Positions 1-8,420 of a DNA stretch of 64,000 nt are shown here, piece after piece. Numbering within the stretch: position 1 is the stretch's first letter; each line of letters begins with the position of its first letter. The notes below the pieces were generated by a model. It was not told the origin of the DNA, did not search any database, and was given only the letters and a program-made list of their open reading frames with translations. Both the position numbers and the translations under genes were made by a program. Source of the DNA: Magnetococcus marinus MC-1 (GTDB taxonomy: Bacteria > Pseudomonadota > Magnetococcia > Magnetococcales > Magnetococcaceae); assembly GCF_000014865.1 (NCBI RefSeq), contig NC_008576.1:3556001-3620000 (forward strand). The letters are read 5' to 3'.

Positions 1-771
1 ACCGACTACCATCTGACCATTGACCCGTATCTCATCAGGCCTGTATTGGACTTGGTATACAACCTCCGGCTCGACCTGCTCCGCTTGATGATGATAAAGG
101 GGTGTAATCACTTTGTTGTAGATCGGCACCGAGGTATGCGTCAACACAGGTGGCTGCGCATGCAAGGCATCACGCATCAATGAGGCAAGGTCCTGATCCC
201 CTCGTATCAACTGTGATAGTGATGTCTTGATCAACCACGGATCTTCAAGAAGCCGCAGCTCAGCATTGCGGTCATGCAGAGCAACCACCACCGTCGGTGT
301 CGAGGCCACATAGTCCCGTGACAGGTACTTGGGATGCTCACACACCTCGACTACACAGATGATCACCTCACCATCGGCATGGTCACATCGATAGACTCCG
401 TCCGTCAGGGCACGCATGGAGCCGATGGCCTCAATCTCTTCTTGCAGAAAGGAGAGTGCTCCCTCCTGATCCACCCGATAGCACAGCTCCTGAAAGGTCT
501 GTTTCTCGTCATACTCAGGATAGACCGGATGATTGCACTCCGGGCAGCGGTAATCATCTGCCCCCTCATCCAGGCTATCCACCAAGCGGACTCTGCCACT
601 ACATAGATGATTTGGCGGGGGGTAGTCACGATCCTCAGGATTGGAACAGAGGACGTAGGTGTAAAGATCTGATGTGATCACCCCCATCTCTTCCAACTTG
701 GCCACTTCCAATAAAAGCGCGTCCGATGGGCGATCCACACTCCAGCCGCTTTCAAGCATCAGCATCTTCAT
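1..771 (-). CDS. Unrecognised zinc-ribbon protein, last gene of XRE/ImmA operon (partial, C-terminus outside window)
   Basis: An open reading frame of 257 codons without a stop runs from an ATG at 771 to the window edge. Its ATG overlaps the stop of the upstream 413-residue gene (ATGA), so the two are translationally coupled. The first 35 residues look like a small winged-helix (LLLEVAKLEEMGVIT). Cysteines follow at about residues 43, 58, 76 and 79 (CPEC), which resemble a zinc ribbon. The rest is mixed alpha/beta with no motif I recognise. Judged by context it works with the upstream gene. No function is claimed; effector or DNA-binding roles are possible. Confidence 0.75.
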   Translation of the reverse strand, partial: MKMLMLESGWSVDRPSDALLLEVAKLEEMGVITSDLYTYVLCSNPEDRDYPPPNHLCSGRVRLVDSLDEGADDYRCPECNHPVYPEYDEKQTFQELCYRVDQEGALSFLQEEIEAIGSMRALTDGVYRCDHADGEVIICVVEVCEHPKYLSRDYVASTPTVVVALHDRNAELRLLEDPWLIKTSLSQLIRGDQDLASLMRDALHAQPPVLTHTSVPIYNKVITPLYHHQAEQVEPEVVYQVQYRPDEIRVNGQMVVG

Positions 772-2009
772 GATCTGTGCTTCTTCTCAATGGAGACCAT
801 GTGGAAGCCAAAACGTGAAGAGAGCAATTTTTCAAAAGCGATCCGTTCACGGATGGACAGGGGCTGATCCGAATAGCGCACAGTGAACATGTCATCACAC
901 CCCAGAATCGGTTCAAACTGCATCCGCACCCGTTTACCCTGATAGAGCACCTGGATATAGTCAATATTCTCAAAGGGGGTAAAGATATTTCCGAACACAT
1001 GTTGAAGATGCGCTACAGGGCGGCTGATGGATTTGTCATCCCGCAAACGCAGCTTACCCTCCCCTTTGAAGGGAGAGGCTTGCAGCTGAAGTTCAACCAA
1101 TGACAGCCCATAGGGGGTACCCCTTACCAACTGCTCAAAAAAGCGTTTAATCTGGCTTACGTCGTCGCCCAGCCTCAAGTTCTCATATTTACAACCTTGT
1201 CTGAAATAGGCGGTCGCGATCCTATTGGCGATCTCAAGGGGAACAGAAGGACTGGAGGATGATATCCTTACCCCACGGGCGCTGGCTTCAAAATCCAGGA
1301 TGATCCATTCTGGATGAAAGCCGTGGACAATGCCCACCTTCTGCACAATCTTGCTTGGCTTTTCAGCACGGCGGATGAACAGCATGGGGCGGCCATCCTC
1401 TACCAGCATGCCCTTAAAGTCACAAGTACGCTGATCATCCTTCTTGAGGTCGTATTCAGTCAGAATCTCACAGATACGCTCTGGCTGCAGAAACCCTTCA
1501 AACGGCATATCATTCTTACAATCCGTTGGACCAGACAACTGCATACAGGCAAAGCCACTTTTCTGCAGTTTATCCAGTAGGAACACATCCTTAAGCCCAT
1601 TGGGATTCTGGCTAAATAGCGCAAACAGCAGCGATTTGGTGTCATACGTGGTATCGTTGATCTGGCAGTCACGAAGGGTTCGCTGATCTAACGTCGCCAT
1701 GGCATACTCGGTAATGGCCGCCTTAGATTTGCGGTAGGCAAAGTGATCAACTAGCCGGTAAGGGGATAACACCTCACCCAGAGCCTTCAGCGCCTCTCGA
1801 CGATCAGGTAACGAGTCCCTGGTGATGGTATGGGTGCAGCGACACAGCATGGCAAGTTGACGCCCAGTTAGTTTGTCCACCCACTCCGCCATGGACCGTT
1901 CAGATTCCAATTCGGGGAGCAAGTGCTGCAGACCGATCTCCAGCTCATCATCCCAAAACTCTACTTTAGGTGCAGCCGCCCGCTCAAGCACTTCCTCTAT
2001 GGTGCCCAT
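768..2009 (-). CDS. Unrecognised 413-residue protein of XRE/ImmA operon
   Basis: The ATG at 2009 has a good ribosome site (AGGAGAGG) just upstream. The protein is soluble with no signal peptide or membrane segment. It starts with an acidic helical region (residues 1-100) and continues as a mixed alpha/beta protein. Three cysteines around residues 117, 154 and 163 show no clear metal spacing. It sits 74 bp after the ImmA-like gene and overlaps the next gene by 4 bp, so it is part of one operon. I do not recognise the family. The context of a regulator, a protease and two unknowns resembles defence or stress-response loci, but that is inference. Confidence 0.8.
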   Translation of the reverse strand: MGTIEEVLERAAAPKVEFWDDELEIGLQHLLPELESERSMAEWVDKLTGRQLAMLCRCTHTITRDSLPDRREALKALGEVLSPYRLVDHFAYRKSKAAITEYAMATLDQRTLRDCQINDTTYDTKSLLFALFSQNPNGLKDVFLLDKLQKSGFACMQLSGPTDCKNDMPFEGFLQPERICEILTEYDLKKDDQRTCDFKGMLVEDGRPMLFIRRAEKPSKIVQKVGIVHGFHPEWIILDFEASARGVRISSSSPSVPLEIANRIATAYFRQGCKYENLRLGDDVSQIKRFFEQLVRGTPYGLSLVELQLQASPFKGEGKLRLRDDKSISRPVAHLQHVFGNIFTPFENIDYIQVLYQGKRVRMQFEPILGCDDMFTVRYSDQPLSIRERIAFEKLLSSRFGFHMVSIEKKHRS

Positions 2010-2083
2010 GGACCTCTCCTATCTCTGCTTTTATTATTGTTTAATGAACACTAAACCTCGCAAACAAAAAATATATGTGTGCC

Positions 2084-2734
2084 CTATCGCAGCTTCAGCA
2101 ACCCCATATCAACGAGGCGAATCTGCATCGCCAAACCGGATACCTGAAACACCTCGGCCAGATCCCTGGCCAGATCAACCACTAACCCCGCCTCTGACGC
2201 TTCACCAGCCTCATCAAAGCGGCTCTGCATATTGTAGAGCTCATCCGATGCATCATAAGGTTCATGGGTACCAAACACTTCCTCCCATGAACGGATCACA
2301 TCCTTCTTGGGCATCAGCAGATAGCCAGCAAAACAGTCCGCTTGCCACTCCATGGGATCCTTCTTGGATTTCGAACGGCATAAAATGGTCTGCCCATCCT
2401 CACCAAAACTCAGGTGGCGATGCAACTGCCAGTGACCCAGTTCATGGGCCAGAGTGAAACGGTAGCGCCCCTCCACAGAGGGATCCTCTGTTGGATCCAA
2501 CATCTCATTGATCACCACACGACGCTCATTCACCCAAGTCGCACCCAGCACCCCCTTTTTATTAAGCAGGGCATCAAGATCGCCAAACTCCAAAGCCAAC
2601 CCCAACAAGGATTCTAGGATTTCCTCTACAGGCACAGGCGGAGCCTCTTCCATTCCAAACTTGTAATGGTAGCTCATAAGCAACTCATTGGCTGCCGCCT
2701 CAATATCCGCCTTATGAAGATAAGGAACCCTCAT
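2084..2734 (-). CDS. ImmA/IrrE family metallopeptidase
   Basis: A zinc metallopeptidase of the ImmA/IrrE (COG2856) type. The zinc motif HELGH is at about residues 97-101, preceded by RYRFTLA as is usual for the family. A downstream EWQADCFAGYLLMP segment supplies the third ligand glutamate. Members cleave or inactivate a partner XRE repressor, and the partner gene lies directly upstream. I chose the ATG at 2734, which follows the stop of the XRE gene with GAGGAG in front. A longer form from 2770 would overlap that gene. Length (216 residues) is normal. A protease-controlled switch for the operon is inferred. Confidence 0.88.
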   Translation of the reverse strand: MRVPYLHKADIEAAANELLMSYHYKFGMEEAPPVPVEEILESLLGLALEFGDLDALLNKKGVLGATWVNERRVVINEMLDPTEDPSVEGRYRFTLAHELGHWQLHRHLSFGEDGQTILCRSKSKKDPMEWQADCFAGYLLMPKKDVIRSWEEVFGTHEPYDASDELYNMQSRFDEAGEASEAGLVVDLARDLAEVFQVSGLAMQIRLVDMGLLKLR

Positions 2735-2735
2735 C

Positions 2736-3122
2736 CTACTCCTCGCTTGGATCCAGGCCTCGCTCTGCACGAAGCTTATCTGTTAACGCCTCTATCTCTT
2801 TTCGGCCAAGATTCAGATCTCGTGCAGTCCTTAAAAAGTCTGCCATCGCTCTGGGCTGATCACGAATAATACCCGACAGGTCAGGATCTACCTTCCCGGC
2901 CATTGCCAGGAGCTCATCAGAATTAACCTCCAGAAGCTCCGCCATCTTTTTGATTTTATCCGGTGCAGGCGGATCAAATTCACCATTCTCCACCTTGCTC
3001 ATAAAGGTGGCGCTGATTCCAGCGGCTTCTGCAAACTTGCGTAAGGAGTAAGCGGGGTCTCGCTTTTTCTTCTCCTCACGCATGCTTCTAATGAACATTC
3101 CGAACTGTGGGTTTCCTGGCAT
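2736..3122 (-). CDS. XRE family transcriptional regulator
   Basis: A 128-residue DNA-binding regulator with one helix-turn-helix of the Cro/CI type at about residues 20-75 (YSLRKFAEAAGISATFMSKVENG). A helical tail follows. The ATG at 3122 is preceded by GGGAGAAG; an upstream ATG at 3194 would add 24 residues without a ribosome site. It is the first gene of the leftward operon and probably represses it, with the adjacent ImmA-like peptidase as its antagonist. That pairing is well known for ICEBs1-like elements and for IrrE/DdrO; its use here is inferred. Confidence 0.88.
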   Translation of the reverse strand: MPGNPQFGMFIRSMREEKKKRDPAYSLRKFAEAAGISATFMSKVENGEFDPPAPDKIKKMAELLEVNSDELLAMAGKVDPDLSGIIRDQPRAMADFLRTARDLNLGRKEIEALTDKLRAERGLDPSEE

Positions 3123-3300
3123 GTAACTTCTCCCAATGCACTTCAATGTGCTTTCGTTTAGTTTATGGTAAACATCACGACTATCTGCTGTCAATCACAA
3201 AGTGAAAATTGCCCAGGCATGGGACGATTGCAGATTTTTCGGAGTATATATGAGAAAGGGGCTTTGATCGTCCCCACCTGAATATTCCGGGAGATAAAGC

Positions 3301-3516
3301 ATGAGGGGCATCCATCCAGACCTCCTAACAGCGGAAGAACGCTTGGACGAAATCGCAGAAATTTTAGCCAACGGCGTACTGCGTTTCTTGGAGAAAAGAA
3401 ACAGTCGCACATCCTTGAATAAACAGCAGAAACCTCTGGATTCCGTTTCCGAACAGAGCGTATATGGTGACCAAAGCATCCCACAAAAACAAGGAGATGA
3501 ACACCATGACCAGTGA
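3301..3516 (+). CDS. Small leader protein of serine-recombinase cassette 1
   Basis: A 71-residue protein with a good ribosome site (GGGAGA) before ATG 3301. It shows a helix (ERLDEIAEILANGVLRFLEK) followed by a polar tail. The same layout occurs in the 66-residue protein at 59652-59852, with shared features such as AEILANG/AELLAAG and the QSV segment. In both places the gene overlaps the start of a DUF2924 gene, so it is the first member of a coupled operon. Its function is unknown. Small proteins of this kind often precede DUF2924 and recombinase genes in alphaproteobacteria (from memory). Confidence 0.75.
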   Translation: MRGIHPDLLTAEERLDEIAEILANGVLRFLEKRNSRTSLNKQQKPLDSVSEQSVYGDQSIPQKQGDEHHDQ

Positions 3517-3940
3517 CGTTTTGAAGCGGGTGGCAGCGCTCCCGGAGAAGTCCACCGATGAGCTCAAGGAGATGTGGCAGAACCTCTGTCAGAGCAGCGC
3601 CCCACCTTATAACCGCACCTATCTGATCCGGGGGTTGGCTTACCGCATCCAGGAGCTGGCTTGGGGCGGACTGTCCGAAACTACCAAGGCCAAACTGGAG
3701 GCACAGGCTGCTGAAGAGAAGACCATGGACCGAACCCCCAACCCCATACGCAATGACGGCCTGCCGGTGGCTGGCACCCGGCTGGTCAGGGAGTGGAAGG
3801 GGGTGGAGCACAGCTGTACGGTTCTTGATGATGGCTTTGAATATCAGGGGCGCAAGTTCAAGAGCCTCTCCGCAGCAGCCCGGGCCGTTACTGGCACCCG
3901 GTGGAACGGGAAGATTTTCTGGCTTGGAGGCAAGAAATGA
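3506..3940 (+). CDS. DUF2924 domain protein, cassette 1
   Basis: A 144-residue member of DUF2924. The N-terminal half carries VAALPEKSTDELKEMWQNL and the RGLAYRIQELAWGGL motif. The C-terminal half carries the GTRLVREWKGVEH and FEYQGRKFKSLSAAARAVTG motifs typical of the family. The start at 3506 matches the start of the copy at 59849 and lies nine bases after AAGGAG. The stop overlaps the recombinase ATG. DUF2924 genes commonly accompany large serine recombinases; a role in DNA binding or in directing recombination is likely but unproven. Confidence 0.88.
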   Translation: MTSDVLKRVAALPEKSTDELKEMWQNLCQSSAPPYNRTYLIRGLAYRIQELAWGGLSETTKAKLEAQAAEEKTMDRTPNPIRNDGLPVAGTRLVREWKGVEHSCTVLDDGFEYQGRKFKSLSAAARAVTGTRWNGKIFWLGGKK

Positions 3941-5274
3941 AGAATAAACCAACCAAAAAGATCCGCTGCGCTATCTATACCCGCAAGAGCACAGAAGAAG
4001 GATTAGATCATCAATTCAATAGCTTGGACGCACAGCGTGAAAGTTGCGAGAGCTATATAATCTCTCAGAAAGCTGAGGGTTGGACGCTGGTTACGGACCA
4101 CTACTCCGATGGAGGTTTCTCCGGCGGGAATATGAACCGCCCTGCCCTCAATCAGCTATTGAACGACATCAAAGCTGGCCGCATTGACTGTGTTTGCGTG
4201 TACAAAATAGATAGGCTTTCCCGCTCTCTGGTGGATTTCACCAAGATGGTGGAGCTCTTTGATCAGCACGGTGTCACCTTCGTTTCCATCACACAATCCT
4301 TCAACACCACCACCTCCATGGGGCGGCTGACGCTTAATGTGCTTTTATCGTTTGCGCAGTTTGAACGGGAGGTAGCATCCGAGCGGATCCGGGACAAACT
4401 GGCGGCTTCCCGCAAAAAAGGCATGTGGATGGGTGGCCACCCTCCCCTGGGCTATGACGTTGAGAACCGCAAGCTGGTAATCAACCCGCAGGAGGCGGAC
4501 CTGGTCAGGCACATCTTCGATCGCTTCGCCAAAACAGGCTCCACCACCCTGCTGGTCAAAGAGCTTGGTGAGCAAGGGCGGCACACCAAATCTTACACCG
4601 CAAAATCGGGGCGGATCCGTGAAGGAAAACCTATCGACAAGGGCTACCTCTACCGCATTCTGGGCAACCGCACCTACCTGGGGGAAGTCGTTACTAAAGG
4701 GGAGACCTACCCCGGTGAGCACGATCCTATTATCACCCTGCGCCAATGGGAGAAAGCGCAATCAGTATTGAACCAGAACAAGCGGCCCCGCTCAACCAAA
4801 ACCCGCGCCGACACCCCCTTCCCCCTCAAGGGCATCATTACTTGTGAACATTGTGGTCGGGCCATGACCACTACCTACACCCGCAAGAAGGGGAAGATGT
4901 ACCGCTACTACACCTGCACCACTGCCATCAAGAAAAGCTACGACGCCTGCCCCATGGGCAACATCGCCGCTGGTGAGATCGAGGAACTGGTGCTGGGCCA
5001 TATCGAGAACATGATCCGCTCACCGGAGTTGGTCGCCAAAACTTGGCAAACTGCCAACGACACCGCAGAGTCCAATTGCACTGAGAACAGCATCATCAAC
5101 ACCCTTCAAAGTCTGGAGCCGGTGTGGGAGGAGCTATTCCCCCTGGAACAGGCTCGGCTTCTACAGTTGCTGGTCCGGAAGGTAATGCTCTCAAACGAGC
5201 AGCTTCAGGTGCACCTCCGGGTGGAAGGGCTCTCCAGCTTGGTAGATGAACTCAACACACAGGAAGCCGCATAA
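3937..5274 (+). CDS. Large serine recombinase, cassette 1
   Basis: A 445-residue site-specific recombinase. The resolvase domain (residues 1-150) holds the nucleophile Ser18 in YTRKST and the conserved YKIDRLSRS and FAQFERE motifs. A recombinase domain follows (GYLYRILGNRTYLGEV), then a zinc ribbon with CEHCG and two later cysteines, then a leucine-rich C-terminus. ATG 3937 overlaps the DUF2924 stop and has GGAGG in front. Large serine recombinases integrate and excise phages and islands. A paralog of similar length lies at 60277-61602. The element this copy serves is not clear. Confidence 0.95.
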   Translation: MKNKPTKKIRCAIYTRKSTEEGLDHQFNSLDAQRESCESYIISQKAEGWTLVTDHYSDGGFSGGNMNRPALNQLLNDIKAGRIDCVCVYKIDRLSRSLVDFTKMVELFDQHGVTFVSITQSFNTTTSMGRLTLNVLLSFAQFEREVASERIRDKLAASRKKGMWMGGHPPLGYDVENRKLVINPQEADLVRHIFDRFAKTGSTTLLVKELGEQGRHTKSYTAKSGRIREGKPIDKGYLYRILGNRTYLGEVVTKGETYPGEHDPIITLRQWEKAQSVLNQNKRPRSTKTRADTPFPLKGIITCEHCGRAMTTTYTRKKGKMYRYYTCTTAIKKSYDACPMGNIAAGEIEELVLGHIENMIRSPELVAKTWQTANDTAESNCTENSIINTLQSLEPVWEELFPLEQARLLQLLVRKVMLSNEQLQVHLRVEGLSSLVDELNTQEAA

Positions 5275-5690
5275 TGGATATGACGCTCACAGACGACAAA
5301 AAGACCATCATTGTCACCATGCCCATTGATCTCAAGCGTCGAGGATCACGTCGGCAGATTATTATCCCCGATGGCGTGAAGCTACCCTTTTCCAAACCAA
5401 AGCAGGATGAAGCGATGGTCCGCGCCCTGGCCCGTGCTTTCAAATGGCAGAAAGAGATTGAGACTGGCAAGGTACGCTCTGCCAAAGAGCTGGCTTCTCG
5501 TGAAAAAATCGACCCAGCCTTTATGAACAAAACCATTCGATTGACGCAACTGGCACCCGACATCGTGGAAGCCATTACAGAAGGCCGTCAGCCAAAATCA
5601 CTGGCCCTTTCAGATCTTATGCGAGGCTTCTCCGATGAATGGCCACTACAGCGTGAGGCATTGGGTTTTTCATTCCCTCACTCATCCTGA
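5274..5690 (+). CDS. HTH accessory protein of serine recombinase, cassette 1
   Basis: A 138-residue protein whose ATG overlaps the recombinase stop (TAATG). The N-terminal 45 residues form a basic beta segment (LKRRGSRRQIIIPDG). The rest looks like a helix-turn-helix resembling ParB-type domains (SAKELASREKIDPAFMNKTI) followed by LAPDIVEAITEGRQP. The paralog at 61602-62036 has the same plan, and the junction GCCGCATAATGGATATGAC is identical in both cassettes. Some large recombinases carry this type of segment as their own C-terminus, so it probably aids DNA recognition. That role is inferred. Confidence 0.82.
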   Translation: MDMTLTDDKKTIIVTMPIDLKRRGSRRQIIIPDGVKLPFSKPKQDEAMVRALARAFKWQKEIETGKVRSAKELASREKIDPAFMNKTIRLTQLAPDIVEAITEGRQPKSLALSDLMRGFSDEWPLQREALGFSFPHSS

Positions 5691-6259
5691 AAGAAGCTCT
5701 GCATAGGGTGAGGCGCATCAGAGACAACCTCACCCTCAATCAGATTTGGGGCTTCCATTGATGCTGCATCACCATCCACCACTTTAAAAAGCCGTGAGTA
5801 CGGAACACGCCACTGACCACTATCATCCGTTTCCAGTGTCACCGTCTTTTGATTTCTGCGGATAATGCGTCCGTAACGCTCCTGCTCCTGATTGTCACGA
5901 AACCCAACAAACTCTCCCGTTTTTAGGTGATTCTTATCCAGCTTCACGTCCGGCCCACAGGTACGGATTTCAGTATCTGCACCCTGCAGATTGATCATGT
6001 AGAAAGGAATGGCCCAGCGCTTCCCTCCCTCAAGGTCTTCGACCTTTACCTTGTTCCGTGAAACCTCCAACACACGAGCGGCCACTTCCATATTATCGTT
6101 ATCGAGGTAATAATGTATTACCTGACCTGACCGAAGGTTTCGTTTGACAGCCCTGATACGCATTGGGTCGTCCATCATGGCGTTGATACCAGCTGAAAGC
6201 CTATAAAGGTCAAACAGGCTTGCCTCTTTCAACGCAGCGATGATTTGTGAATAGTCCAT
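5678..6259 (-). CDS. Unrecognised 193-residue protein with two SH3-like repeats
   Basis: It begins [21 protein letters not shown]; the ATG at 6259 is chosen because the upstream extension overlaps the divergent UPF0149 gene. After a short helix there are two similar beta segments. Each reads a boundary such as GQVIHYY or GEFVGFRD, then an arginine-rich strand, then a (K/G)xW(A/R)(I/V)P(F/Y) turn. The two resemble SH3-like repeats. The protein ends 13 bases inside the recombinase-accessory gene, tail to tail. Family and function are unknown. Confidence 0.7.
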   Translation of the reverse strand: MDYSQIIAALKEASLFDLYRLSAGINAMMDDPMRIRAVKRNLRSGQVIHYYLDNDNMEVAARVLEVSRNKVKVEDLEGGKRWAIPFYMINLQGADTEIRTCGPDVKLDKNHLKTGEFVGFRDNQEQERYGRIIRRNQKTVTLETDDSGQWRVPYSRLFKVVDGDAASMEAPNLIEGEVVSDAPHPMQSFFQDE

Positions 6260-6275
6260 AATAGGAGTCCGTTTG

Positions 6276-7025
6276 ATGCAAGGTTTCACAGGTAAAACAG
6301 AAAAACTAGAGCAGGCCGTGGATCTATTGATCGACTCCGCAGAGGATATGCTCACAGAATTTGGCATCCATGGCCTTCTTTATGGCATGGCCATCACACC
6401 AGATGTGTTCATGCCAAATGAGTGGCTCCCGTACATCTTCGGTAAAGAGCAACCCACAGCAGCTTCAGACAATCAGTTAAGCCAGTTCGTTAAATTGGTA
6501 GTAGAGTCCTATAATGACATCATGCGACAGTATAACGAAGGCAATCTCATTTTCCCCTTTGAATTCGATGAAATTGATGAAGAGGATATCTGGCTACTCC
6601 GTGAGTGGGCCCACGGTGTCTCCATGGCGTTGAGTATGCGTGCGGACTTTTGGCTCAACGATAATGATCCCAATATTGATGATGATGATCAGGAGGAGAT
6701 TGAATCCTGTATCGGCATGATCCAGGCTGCTTCTGATACAGAACTTGCCAAAGAGATTTTTTCAGAGGCCCCTCCAGGAAAAGCTACGGTGGACAGTGAC
6801 ATCAGCCGTGATGAATTTATCATCGCTGGCCCCATTGCCCTACTGGGCCCCTCTTTAGAATCCCTGGCAGAATTGGCGCAAAAAAAGTCACGTTTTGGGC
6901 TTGGAGGGCATGAGCCACAGAAGCCTGTACGCAGCAATAAGGTCGGGCGCAATGAGCCATGCCCGTGTGGCAGTGGAAAGAAGTTCAAGAAATGCTGTGG
7001 AAACCCTGCAAATTCAGTCCACTAA
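6276..7025 (+). CDS. UPF0149 family protein with C-terminal SEC-C zinc motif
   Basis: A 249-residue protein. Residues 1-200 resemble the UPF0149/YecA helical domain ([29 protein letters not shown] segment [15 protein letters not shown]; acidic [13 protein letters not shown]). The last 35 residues are a classic SEC-C zinc-binding motif, [22 protein letters not shown] 6276 lies eight bases after AGGAG. It is divergent from the gene at 5678-6259 with only 16 bp between the two starts, so any promoters must lie inside coding DNA. The cellular role of UPF0149 proteins is not settled. Confidence 0.85.
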   Translation: MQGFTGKTEKLEQAVDLLIDSAEDMLTEFGIHGLLYGMAITPDVFMPNEWLPYIFGKEQPTAASDNQLSQFVKLVVESYNDIMRQYNEGNLIFPFEFDEIDEEDIWLLREWAHGVSMALSMRADFWLNDNDPNIDDDDQEEIESCIGMIQAASDTELAKEIFSEAPPGKATVDSDISRDEFIIAGPIALLGPSLESLAELAQKKSRFGLGGHEPQKPVRSNKVGRNEPCPCGSGKKFKKCCGNPANSVH

Positions 7026-7560
7026 CCTTACACAGCAACCCAGTAGCGCCACTTATTCTGCGGTCAAGTGTTACTTGCATAGAGAGTGTTTTTTGAAAAG
7101 TCCTCAGCTCAGTGGCGCGTAAAGCATTGATTCTCTGAGGTCCTCAGATCTGAAGACCGACCTGTCAAAGTCCTCGGCTTTTGGAGAATATGGCGGAGAA
7201 GAGAGAATATCGGATCAGAGAGAGGAGAAACAGAGGAACGTAAACCATCGCTAAGTATTGAATTTATTACGGATATTTAGGCAACAAAAAACCCTCGATC
7301 CATTTGGATGAGGGTTTTTTGGTTGACCAAACGCCACCCTTTAGCAAACCTTCTCCGCCTATTTTTTAGGCATTTTTGTTTCGCAAGAGGGTCACTCTCG
7401 CTACCCGAGAACTCTAGCAAAAACAAGTTGGACTGAACGGCTTCACCGTAGCAAAACCTCCTGCCTGATCATCTTTTCCCCACCCATCAAGCATATGCCG
7501 TAAAATTCCTTTCATCAACTGGCTCTGCCAGTCTCACCAAATTGATGGAAGGATACGACC
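7026..7560 (+). other. Gene-free stretch between UPF0149 gene and IS91-type element
   Basis: No convincing gene is seen. The first part (7100-7190) repeats short GTCCTCAG/AGTCCTCGGC segments. It is followed by a strong hairpin terminator at 7286-7320. The rest probably contains the left end of the IS91-type element, whose exact terminus I cannot place. Confidence 0.5.
7286..7320. terminator. Bidirectional rho-independent terminator
   Basis: A hairpin with arms AAAAAACCCTC and GAGGGTTTTTT, extended by ATCC/GGAT around an ATTT loop. It has T-runs on both strands, so it can end transcription from either side. It lies about 260 bp after the UPF0149 gene. Confidence 0.85.
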
Positions 7561-8405
7561 ATGACGAAATCACTCCGCCAGCGCATGATTGATGATCTGG
7601 AAATGGCCGGATTGACGGACCGTTCCCGTGAGACCTATATGAAGGCCGTTGACCGTCTGGTTGCGCGGACCTGGAAGGGTGTTGAGGAACTTACCGAGGA
7701 AGAGATCCGCACCTACCTTATGGATTTACGGGAAAGCGGTGTTGCCAAAGGGACCTTCAAAACCAATTGGCATGGTGTCAAATTCCTCTATGAACAGACC
7801 CTTGGCCGGGATTGGCCTCTGTTCGGAAAAAAAAGATCCGACAACCCCGACAAAAGCGACTTCCCCAAGTTCTGACCCATAATCAGGTCCTGCTCCTTCT
7901 GGCTGCCATCCACAGTCCAGTTCAACGCGGATGTTTTTCCCTGATGTACGCCTGTGGGCTACGTATCAACGAGGTCCGCCCGCTTGAGGTTTCATCCATT
8001 GATGGCCAAAAACAGCTTCTGCGCATCATCGGTAAAGGGAACAAGGAACGGTTAATCCCTCTACCCACCTCTACTCTGTATGGATTGCGTTCCCTCTGGA
8101 GGGAGCATCGTCATCCACGATTCCTGTTCCCCAACAAAGGAGGGACCAACGCTGTTCACTCCTGCGTTCTGTACCGGACGTTCAAGGATGCTTTGCGTGA
8201 GGCCGGCCTCCCATCAGAAATCACCCCTCACGTCCTGCGTCACAGCTACGCTACACGTTTGATGGAAAATGACGTGGATCTGCGTACAACTCAGATCCTT
8301 ATGGGGCATTCCAGTATCAAATCCACACTCATCTATTCCCATCTGACTGAACCGACACGTAAGAAGCTGCGCTCTACCCTTGATACCATCATGGCCGACC
8401 TTTGA
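7561..8405 (+). CDS. Tyrosine recombinase of IS91-type element, split by -1 shift at an A8 run
   Basis: Two overlapping frames together make one tyrosine recombinase. The first (7561-7875) gives the SAM-like N-terminal domain. The second (7812-8405, frame -1) gives the catalytic domain with CGLRINEV, HVLRHSYATRL, LMGHSSI and the nucleophile in TLIYSHL. They join at A8 (7827-7834), where A AAA AAA is in the zero frame; a -1 slip gives GKKKIRQ. A small tyrosine recombinase next to the transposase is common in IS91-like elements. The shift may be programmed or a mutation. Confidence 0.85.
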
Positions 8406-8420
8406 TGCGGAGGAACGATC

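Noticed and set aside
3191..3952. Long minus-strand frame (253 codons) opposite the DUF2924 gene
   Set aside because: Antisense to a well-supported coupled gene; proline/cysteine-rich with no motif.
7821..7840. CGGA/TCCG hairpin around the A8 run as a frameshift stimulator
   Set aside because: The four-base stem encloses the slip site itself, so it cannot act as a downstream stimulator.
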